Positions 55,698-64,000 of a stretch of DNA of 64,000 nucleotides are shown piece after piece (within the stretch, counting starts at the first letter, position 1; each line of letters opens with the position of its first letter). Under the pieces are notes generated by a model, which worked only from the letters and a program-made list of their open reading frames with translations, did not search any database and had not been told where the DNA came from. Position numbers and translations under genes: made by a program. Origin of the DNA: Adiantum capillus-veneris (taxonomy: Eukaryota; Streptophyta; Polypodiopsida; Polypodiales; Pteridaceae); the NCBI GenBank assembly GCA_014529385.2, contig CM043964.1:109855587-109919586 (forward strand). The letters are read 5' to 3'.

Positions 55698-56290
55698 GTA
55701 TGTGTGCATACGCGCATATGACTCCCCGTGCCAATGCGACGACAATGTTCTTCAATGAAACTTTTTTCTTGAGAATAGAAAGGAGACTTTTTTATTGATA
55801 CCGCTTATACAAAGTAAAATACAATGCCTACCACCCAATAACTAAAATACCCAGCAAAAGAAGTCTCCTTAGAGCAGGATACACTCCATTCATAAAAAAA
55901 ATCCCCTTAAAATAGGGTGCACTCCTTGTCAAGATCCACTAGAATGAGCTCTAAATTTTATAATAGAAAAAGAGTACTTGTTCAACATTTTTGAGTAACA
56001 ACTTTATATGTGCATGTATGCATATGAATCCCCATTCCAAGATGACAATAGTCATGTGCAATTAATATTTGTGTCTTGAAGGAAAAAAAAATTTCTTTGT
56101 TGAGTCCCATTTATACAAAGTAACATTTAATATTTATCATACTCCAAAGTAGAAATACAAAAAAAAGGAGTCCCCTTAAACTAAGGTGCTCTCCATTAAT
56201 AAAGAACTCCCCTCACGCTAGACTAAAATCCATGCATTCAAAATCTATTACAATGATACCTAACTATTTCTAGTGAAGCCAGTTATAAAA
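55698..56290. repeat. Diverged tandem duplication, about 308-bp unit
   Basis: The segment beginning ATGTGTGCATACGCGCATATGA at 55698 recurs in altered form at about 56006 (ATGTGCATGTATGCATATGA). Shared landmarks follow in order: GA-rich run, TTATACAAAGTAA, AAAATAC, CCCCTTAAA.TA.GGTGC, CTCCATT.ATAAA. No coding capacity. Confidence 0.6.
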
Positions 56291-56479
56291 AGGATGAACA
56301 CAATGATAATTGCATGTTGAGATGTCAAACTCAACATGTACTACTCTTTGATGACTATCACCGACATTCATCATCATTGGTGCAATTTGGTAGATACACA
56401 TATCTTCGCCATTTATACTACAACATGACTACATCAACTTGGTTTTCCTACTAGAGTAATGGCACACTTATCCATATAA

Positions 56480-58945
56480 CTCACTCACCAGCTGTTCACA
56501 TTAGACCGTTGTAGAGCCATTGTACTAGTTTCCCTTATGTTGTATCTTTCCCTTTTAAGCTTTGTAGACCTCTTAAATTGAGTTAGTGAGAACAAGAAGA
56601 AGTATAAGGTTTGCCTCCATCTGTGTGTGCATGCACATGCGCGTGCGCTTACAAGAGCACAAGCTCTCTCTTTCTCTATCTCTTAACATGGCATCAAAGC
56701 CTGGTTGTGTCTGAGGAGCTTGGAGCAACAAGCAGGTGCATCAAAAGAAGCCATGTTGTTGTCAAATGATCTATGATTGAGGTGCTTTCTTTTGGAGATT
56801 GTGCATCTTGGGGTTGTGTTTCAGTCCCTTGGACTATGACTATGCAGCCTAATTTCCATTCTGGGTGCATTTCGGTCCCCGTTTTGGAGTTAAAGTGCGT
56901 TCGCATGGATAAATGTTAAGGTTCATGTTTTTGCATATCTACATGTGGGTGGTGCCTACATTGTTCACATATACTATTTAGTACTGTGAAATAGGTATAT
57001 TTACGAATACTATGGTTACAGGCGATAATTGGTGGCTATTTTTAGCAAGCTGCTCAGAGACTTGGTGAAGTGTTGGAAAGATGTTGTCCTACAATGATGG
57101 GATTAACCAAATTGTTAGCAAGAAGGTGGATAAGACAACTTCCATGCTTGGAAGTTTAGAATGACCACTTTGCTCATGGGTAAATGTTATTGGAAATACA
57201 TTAATGGAGAGCATGAGATAGCACCAATGTTACCAGAGGAAGGTGAAATTGTTTCACGATGAAGGTGTTTAAAGATTGGATCCAAAGAGCTTGGAAGGTC
57301 ATGTATTGGCTTTTGATGAGAGTGCAAACACCATGCTTGGGCACATACAAGATGCTCACACCCCTAAGGAGGCTTGGGACACTTTGCTGTTGTTGTGGAT
57401 GTGACTAACACAAAAGCAAGGAAGCTATAGTTGAAGACTAAGCTGAATATAGTGCATCAAATAAAACTGTCTTATCAATGATTACTCATTGAAAATAAAG
57501 AACATATGTGTGTCCCTTGCATTAGTTGGTGTTATTGTTGATGATGATGATGATAAGGTGGAAGTGTGTTTGCGAGGATTGGGTCAAGAATACAAATAGC
57601 TAAGACTGGTATCCAACTTCAAGAAAACATTTCTATGTTTATAGATTTGGCGTCCTTCCTAATTGTGGAAGAAAAGGAACTTGAGGAAGACTTCTGTATG
57701 TGGGGAAGAATTGATTTTGAACAGGTCCTCTCTAATAGATTTGGTGTCCCTACTAATTGTGGAAGAAAAGGAACTTGAGGAAGACTCCTCTACGTAGGGA
57801 ATTAATAATTATGAATAGGTTTTCTTTAACAGATTTGGTGGCCTGACTAAATGTAGAAGAAAAGGAACTTGAGAAAGACTTCTCTATGCAGGGCATAAAT
57901 AATTCTAAAGAGGTCCTCTTTAACAATAGACCAAGAGAGAGAGCATGAGGTACACATCATGGATGTGGTCAAGGAAGAGGCAACCACTAGAAACACCAGC
58001 AAAATAATATCCAGAGATAGAACACAGGAGGTCGAGGAAATTTGTGAGTTATGAAGAGTCCAATAGGTCATGATAATGTGTAGCATAACAATACAAGCCA
58101 ACATGGGAATGTTGTATGTATGTTGGGGCCATCGAATAATTATACAACTACTAGTAGGAATGTAAATGATCCTAAGAGGCTATTTGTGGTGTAGCACATG
58201 TTAAATACTATCCCTGCAAATGTGGAAAAATTTGGTGATAATGTTTGGTATGTGGATTTGGGTGCGTCGAATCACATGACTAGTCATGGGTGAATGGTTC
58301 AGGGAAATGCAGACTTTGCAAAGTTCTGGCTATGTATGCCTGGGGATGATACTACACATCCCATTATACAGTGAATGTATCATTGTCTACGATAGATGGT
58401 AAAGTAAAATACGTGACTGATGTACTGCATGTACCTAATATCACAAAGAATTTGGTTGGACAGATGATTGAGTATGGTTTCTAGGCTAGGTTAAACTTTG
58501 ATGGTCTTTGTTGAAGAGAATAAAGAGAATGGAAAGTTAATTGCAAAAGGAAAGGAAGTGGGTAGATGTTTACTTTGAATGTAGATGTGCCCAAGGTGAA
58601 CGTTTCCATGTTTGTGCAAGGTGCATGAGTTGTTGCAGATATTGAGATCTGGCATAAACGCATTGGTCATGTAGACATGCAAAGGCTAAAATCGATGAAA
58701 ACTAAAGAGATAGTTATAGGTTTTTCAACCTTTAAAGTTGTTGAAATGCAAAAAAATTGTGAGGCGTGCTAATTTGGAAAGCAGGCAGAAGCATCGTTTC
58801 CTCTTGACAAGCATGTAAGCATAAGTGCATTGGATTTAGTGCGTACAAATGTATGGGGTCCAATAAAGACTGCATCTATACTGGTGGATGCAGATACTAT
58901 GTGAGATTCATTGATGACCATACAAAAAAGGTATGGTGATAGTTG
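56480..58945 (+). mobile_element. Decayed Ty1/copia element
   Basis: The LTR end TCTCTTAACA (56688) is followed directly by a PBS-like TGGCATCAAAGC (56689-56700; two mismatches to the iMet site). The LTR start is uncertain (perhaps TGTTCACATT near 56490). Coding remnants in many frames: gag (NFHAWKFRM...LLMGKCYW, about 57140-57200), the 94-bp triplication (57643-57924), protease WYVDLGASNHMT at 58246-58281 (Ser of DSG replaced by Leu), DVLHVPNITKNLVG, the integrase zinc region WHKRIGH...CEAC (about 58650-58770) and VWGPIKTAS. It ends at about 58945 without RT or a 3' LTR. Confidence 0.75.
57643..57924 (+). repeat. 94-bp tandem triplication within old copia gag
   Basis: AGATTTGG begins at 57643, 57737 and 57831. 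Each unit contains AATTGTGGAAGAAAAGGAAC or a close variant and GGTCCTCT or GGTTTTCT. 94 is not a multiple of 3, so each copy is read in a new frame. Confidence 0.9.
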
Positions 58946-59640
58946 GATTCAGTACATGGGTGTCCACCTAGTCGGACACCAAATTTTTGATGAGTTGTAC
59001 TCTATTATTTTTTTGAGCTAGTGTAGCTACATAGTGTGTAAATCTGGTCCCAGAGTAGCAGGTCAATTCCCTAAATTGTGAATCTGTCATAATATGTGTA
59101 AAGGCCCATGTGAGCCGGCCACGGCCATTTAGAAATCCCTAGGTATAAAGTCAATAACTTTAATGTGAAAGGGGGCTTATCTTTCTAAGAAGAAAGAATG
59201 CAGCGGTACGTATGATCAAGTGGCTCCGCTACTTCAACTTGTAATCAATATATCTTGTGATTGGGTAATCCAATTTGATTTTGAAACTTGCATTGTGTTC
59301 CTCTTTCCTTTATCTTTCAATCAAGTGTAAGCATTGAAAATTCCATTGTGGTTCGTGTCTACAAGCCTAATCTGCAGCTTTGAGTGCTTAAAACACTATT
59401 TTTGATGTTTTGACCATAGGAGATTGTTATTAGACCTTAGGAAGACCTGTTTGGGCTGTTATGTTGTAGTTTCTATGACTTGGATCATGATGGATTGCGA
59501 TTCATGTACCTTGTTAGAATGCAATGAGACTTGGTAGACGTGTCCCCTTAATCTTAATAAAGCCTCCCTTAAAGTTTTGTGACGATCTGAGTCCGTTTAG
59601 TCATCACTTGGCCGTTCTAGGAGATTTTAGCAACAAATGT
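58946..59640. other. No clear feature; possible solo LTR
   Basis: A TGTCCACCTAGTCGGACACC start at 58961 contains an inverted repeat (TGTCC...GGACA) as many copia LTRs do. The following text (GGTATAAAGTCAATAAC, AATCAATATATC) looks LTR-like, but I found neither a CA end with a duplication nor a partner. Confidence 0.3.
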
Positions 59641-60267
59641 TGCAATCTAAATCTACCATGACCATCTCTAGACAAATTTTGAAATGGCATGGGCATTCTA
59701 GACCCACCTGGACTAAACAAGTTGTCAATGGCGGATGCATCCCAGATCCAATACTACCATTTTGAACAAGTTGTGGAGGATGGATGAATCCTAGATCCAT
59801 GACATGGATATTCTAACGAGCTGAGTAGAATGGAAGGTCAATATGTGTTCTAGATCCACCACTAGGCCATTTTGGGCAAGTTTTGGTAGATAAGTTATCA
59901 TAAAAACTAATATCTAATTCTCCCAAATGATTTTCTCATGTTGAACTAATCATTTAATATGGGGAGGTACCAGGGGAGTAAAAGCTAGAATATTGGTAAG
60001 GCTGCCAAATTAGTCTCAACAAGGATCCAATGGAGGGAAAATAGGGATCCAAAGGGGGACACTACGCAAAAGAGCAATGTGCATCAATGGAGCTTAAAAG
60101 ACCTAAGGTTCAACTCCATTAAGACGTCCATAGGCTAAAGTTCCTAAATTTAATTAAAAAGTCCAATGACCAAAAGTGAGGAAAATTGGATGGTTATGGG
60201 AAGACTAAAAAGTCTTCCCACATCCCTAGGAAGGAGGGGGCGAGCCTAATGGTAGGGGAAGAGAGAG

Positions 60268-60269
<2 letters not shown>

Positions 60270-60323
<54 letters not shown>
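60270..60323. repeat. (CA)27 microsatellite
   Basis: About 54 bp of perfect CA after a short GA run. Confidence 0.95.
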
Positions 60324-60325
<2 letters not shown>

Positions 60326-61539
60326 CCAAGCTCCCCCTTTACACAAAGGGAATAATGGACACATGGCAGGCTCCTAGCACAGATGCCCCCAATCTCCCCT
60401 TAAATCCTATTGGATGGCCATAGAGGTGGACCAATGAGAATTAGGCTAGAGTAAAATTAGTCTAATCAATCTACAAATGCTTGATAAAAGAACCAATAGA
60501 ATTTAAGCTCCCTAGTGGACTATTGGACAGTCTACCAGGGGGTCCAATGAGCATTTAGTAGCCCAATGGATTGCTTGCTTCCTATTGGCCAGAAGACTAA
60601 AAGGTCCAATGAGTGTTTAAATAAAATTATTTTAAGTACCTAAAGCTCTCACAAAAGGGGAAAGGGGGACACTTGTCACAAGGCTACCAACTATGCTTCT
60701 TAATTGCTATTGGGGCTAAGATTTGTAGGAACCAATGGGAAGCCAGGAAGAGAATTTGGGGAGAGGGGTCGACCAAGAAGAGAGAGAGGTTGGCATTTAG
60801 ACTAACCAACTTTGCTACACACAGACAACTCATGTGTTGAGCAAGAACTCCATCTCCTTCTCCAAGCATTGAGAAGTAGAGGCCTACACCAACAACTCTT
60901 GGCTATGGAATGCAAATCCAACCAAGAGCCAAGCTTCAATGGCATGCTCATCTCCTCCACCATGCTAATTATTAAGCTAAGCTATGCTATTAGAGATTAT
61001 GCGAGAAGAATACTTATACCTCGTAAGATACATCTTCTTCCTCTCAATCTTTCCTCATTCCCTGCTAGCTCTCACCATCTTTGAAGGTGTGTGAGATCTT
61101 GGGATTGAGACTAAGCCTAATAGGTATGCTTTTCAAGGATAATTTGGTGCATGAAGCTTCCATCTTTATGGCCCCAACGAGTTTTGTCAACATAGAGATT
61201 GTATTGTACAAAAGTCTCCTTTGATGGGAGAAGCTATAATACAAAGCCTTTTTGGAGGGGGGACCGGCTCCATGTAAATCCGGTCCTCAACTATTGTCAA
61301 TTGTCATATTACTCTCTCTTTTCAAGTATTTTCTATGACAAACTAGCTAGGTGTAATTGCTATGTTTCTTTCTCCAATCAAGTACTCTATGTAAGCTCAT
61401 TTGGAACTTGTTCTTAATGAAATGCTCACTATGTTATCATTTTCAGCTAGACACAAGTTACTGATGCATTAAATGTTACATAAGTTTTGGAATAGTGGAG
61501 TCATTTTAGACTGGCCCTCTATATAAGTAGAAGAAGGAT
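60324..61539. other. Unassigned sequence
   Basis: A few short frames without family signatures (for example 60812-61084, ending in LLPLNLSSFPASSHHL). No LTR, PBS or splice pattern could be supported. Confidence 0.4.
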
Positions 61540-62130
61540 GGGTGCATCCTAGGTCTACCGCATGGCCATACAAAATAAGGTTTGATGAATAGGTGCATCG
61601 TAGTTTGTAGATCCACCACTTGGCCATTCTAAAAAGGTTATTGAATGGCAGTTACATTCAAGATTCACCATTTGGAAAATCTAAACTAGTTTTGTATGGA
61701 TTGGTGCATCCCAAAATCACCACTTATCCAAGCTTTGTATGGACTGGTGTATCCCAAATCCACCACTTAGCGAATCTTAGCAAGTTCTGGGTTGATGGTG
61801 ATTCAAGCTATCATTTGCCATTTAAAGCATTTTTTTGAAGATGGGTGCATCCTTGATGACCCATTTTGCCAGTTTAAGCATCTTGTGAGTGTGGATGAAT
61901 CTAATGAATCTAAGATCCACCACTTGGTGGCCATTCTAAATAAGTTTCTTAAGAGCTGTGCAATCTACATCCACCATTTGGACTATACAAGCAAGTTAAA
62001 GAAAGACAAAAGCATCACAAATCCACTAGTTGGCCAATCTAAACAAAATGTATTGGATGATGCATCCTAGATCCACCACGTAGCCATTCTAAAACGCCCT
62101 TAAAGGTGGGTGCATCCAAGATCCACTACT

Positions 62131-64000
62131 TGATCATTAAGTTAAAATTTGAATTATCCTGCCCTTTTATCCTACTCATTTTTAATCGTGTCTTGTCTTG
62201 AACATATATTTCTTAACATTTGAATTCCAAATCCACCAAGTGAGCAAATCAAACAATTGTACAATCCACAAGTAGGAGGGTTTTAAAATGCAAAAATTTT
62301 AGGCAATTTAATAGAGATACATTAAAATAAGGGGCTTTTATATTCATTTTTGAAAAAATTATTTCATTCAAACATGTTAAAAAGGGGGGGTTTAATTACC
62401 CAACAAATACACATTATATATGGGGGTATTGAATAGTGCACTACCCAAGAGTCATTGCGGAATACTTGGTATTAGACAAAGACAAAGAAAGTTGAATAAT
62501 ATTGAGAGTCTTAAACAAGGAGGTGGATGCTACAATAGAACAATCAAAGCAATGGTTTAAAAATGATTTATATTTCAAATTGTAAGTGAGTATCTTTGGG
62601 TGCTATAGTCTTTGTAAGTTTGTGTTTACCTTAGGTTCTTAGTTTAGCCATACTAATTTTGTGTTTACCTTAGGTCCTTAGTTTAGCCAAATTGTTCATA
62701 AAGAAACCCTGGAGAGCCTTTCTCCATCGATGAAATATATCTTGGTAGAAAGAAAGATCTCAAGTTTAACTCTTTCAACAATCGTTTCTTTGACTTGAGA
62801 ACTTTGCACTAGGCAATGATAAGAATATATGATCTTTAACATATTGAGGTGAATGGGCAAGCCATTCTTGTGATTAACTTAGATGAAAGTGAAATTGTGA
62901 AGGATAGAAAACTTGAAGGGTATAAATAACCCTCAAGAATAGAGCTCTTGACACCACATCGGGTCAAAACAACCCTAAAAATTTTAGTGTGCATTCAGAG
63001 AAGAAAATTTGGTGGCTGAGTGCCTTTGAGGTTGATAGTGAGAATTTTAATGTGTTAAATTGGGCATTCTATCACATTAGTATCCTTGCAATAATGAAAG
63101 CCCAACAAGCCAAGGAGGAGTTAGATGTTGAGGGTCTTCACATGTACAAGGTGGAATAACACATGGGGAAGACCTAAATACACTAAAGTGTATGTATAAT
63201 GTGTCAAAGAATGCCAACGCCTAAATCCCTGTTATCTATTACATGGGTGCAACAAGGGAGATGAATCCGGCTAATCAAAACTCTAAAGAATATAGAAACT
63301 CTAAAGACCCAAGGCTTTTGAGCTATTTTAGATGTTTTCCTTTCAAATTTCACTATGTGCACATTGCATGCATTGTGTAGAATCATTGAGAAGATTGTGC
63401 ACCTTTACATAGGGTTTGCATGGAAACTACAACCTTATTAGCCAAAGAAACTGCCATAAAAGGTATTGAACTTCATGGGGGGAATGTGCTAATTGAGTTA
63501 GACCCCAAGAGGTTACTAGTGGAAATAATGTTCCTAGGATGGATTCTATTAGTGGGGTGAAAGCTTCACCCTACTAATAGAAGAGGTCATCTGGTGGAAA
63601 TAATGTTTCCAGGAGAAATTCTATAGTCGGGTGAAGGCCAGGACCTCCTTAGGATTCCATGGAAAACTGGGTAGGGGTACATCTCGAGTCTAGTAAAACC
63701 AATGGAAGTCTCTACAAAATGTTGAAATGACCATGGAGTTGATGACAGAGCAAGAAACCAGAAGACAAAAGTGTGGAAAGCCTTGGATGGAGTCTTCTCT
63801 TACTATGATAAAAGTCATTGGGGAAGGAATGACCTCTTTAACTTCAAAAAGTGCTAAAAGGATTCAAGAAAGCTATGAAAAATGCTTGGAGCACTTCACA
63901 CACTACATGGTAATAATTATGGATTATGATTCTTCTAATTTTCTTTAACACTTGCATAAGTGGCTAATTGAATTCTCTTTTTTGTGCAACATATTACACT
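62131..64000. other. Unassigned old sequence with local duplications
   Basis: A 42-bp duplication (TTTGTGTTTACCTTAGGT.CTTAGTTTAGCCA) lies at about 62620-62690. A plus frame around 63003-63158 (WWLSAFEVDSENFNVLNWAF) and one at 63727-63948 are open but unrecognised. An imperfect repeat GTGGAAATAATGTT..CAGGA occurs at about 63519 and 63594. Confidence 0.4.
63546..63580. repeat. 35-bp inverted repeat (hairpin)
   Basis: Arms CTATTAGTGGGGTGAA and TTCACCCTACTAATAG pair at 15 of 16 positions around a short AGC loop. No T-run follows, and its role is unknown. Confidence 0.7.

Larger units (their letters stand above)
59640..62130. repeat. Degenerate satellite-like repeat, scattered copies
   Basis: Variants of TGCATCCTAGATCCACCA followed by CTTGGCCATTCTAAACAAG and TTTTG recur at about 59660-59890 and densely at 61540-62130 (at least eight copies), spaced roughly 50-70 bp. 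The stretch 59900-61500 between the two blocks is non-repetitive. Open frames across the blocks are caused by the repeat period and are not considered genes. Confidence 0.65.

Noticed and set aside
58961-59350. Solo copia LTR
   Set aside because: The start has an inverted repeat, but no CA end with a matching flanking duplication was found.
1-64000. tRNA, rRNA or other structured RNA genes
   Set aside because: Only tRNA-complementary primer-binding sites were seen. No complete tRNA or rRNA sequence was recognised by eye; a covariance-model scan was not possible.

Overview
This is nuclear DNA of a land plant. Almost the whole window is retrotransposons nested inside one another, with tRNA-iMet-type primer-binding sites, CHG-context C-to-T scars and many microsatellites. 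The only host gene I can name is two spliced exons (17134-17259 and 17485-17622, minus strand) of a CFAP251/WDR66-like WD-repeat protein of motile cilia. Flowering plants and conifers have no flagellated sperm. I therefore infer a fern, lycophyte, bryophyte, cycad or Ginkgo, with a large-genome fern most likely. The window probably lies in and around an expanded, TE-filled gene.

Nest 1 (1-14949). The 3' end of a Ty3/gypsy element (gypsy-1) enters from the left. Its 3' LTR starts at 31 and resumes at 14437-14949. Two LINE copies in opposite orientations split this LTR: a 5'-truncated minus copy (LINE-A, about 64-2280) and a fuller plus copy (LINE-B, about 2301-14400). LINE-B was then split by a complete chromovirus-type Ty3/gypsy element (gypsy-2, 5924-12405, TSD TGCTG), whose LTRs carry arrays of telobox motifs.

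Middle (14950-18649). This stretch holds an old gypsy pol fragment (about 15715-16760), the two CFAP251-like exons and a (GA)n microsatellite.

Nest 2 (18650-54396). A minus-strand Ty3/gypsy element with short LTRs (gypsy-3; LTRs 18650-18796 and 54235-54396; TSD ATATG) wraps around about 31 kb of inserted DNA (22379-53334). The insert is a mosaic of large non-autonomous LTR elements (LARD-like; units named P0, P1, M1, P2, M2 and fragments here). They have 130-160 bp LTRs and the same polypurine-tract end as gypsy-3, so gypsy-3-type machinery may have mobilised them. P2 and M2 meet tail to tail at an LTR palindrome (41467-41763). A gene-like SWIM-zinc-finger sequence (30036-31960) lies between P1 and M1. 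A young Ty1/copia element (45617-50804, TSD AAATT) sits inside M2, and M1 preserves the corresponding empty site.

Right flank (54397-64000). This is AT-rich, old DNA. It contains a (TA)n tract, a diverged 308-bp duplication, a decayed Ty1/copia element (PBS at 56689, pol remnants to about 58940) with a 94-bp triplication, a degenerate satellite-like repeat (59640-62130) and unrecognised sequence.

Every transposon reading frame here carries at least one inactivating change, so none looks autonomously active. The copia element is closest to intact.
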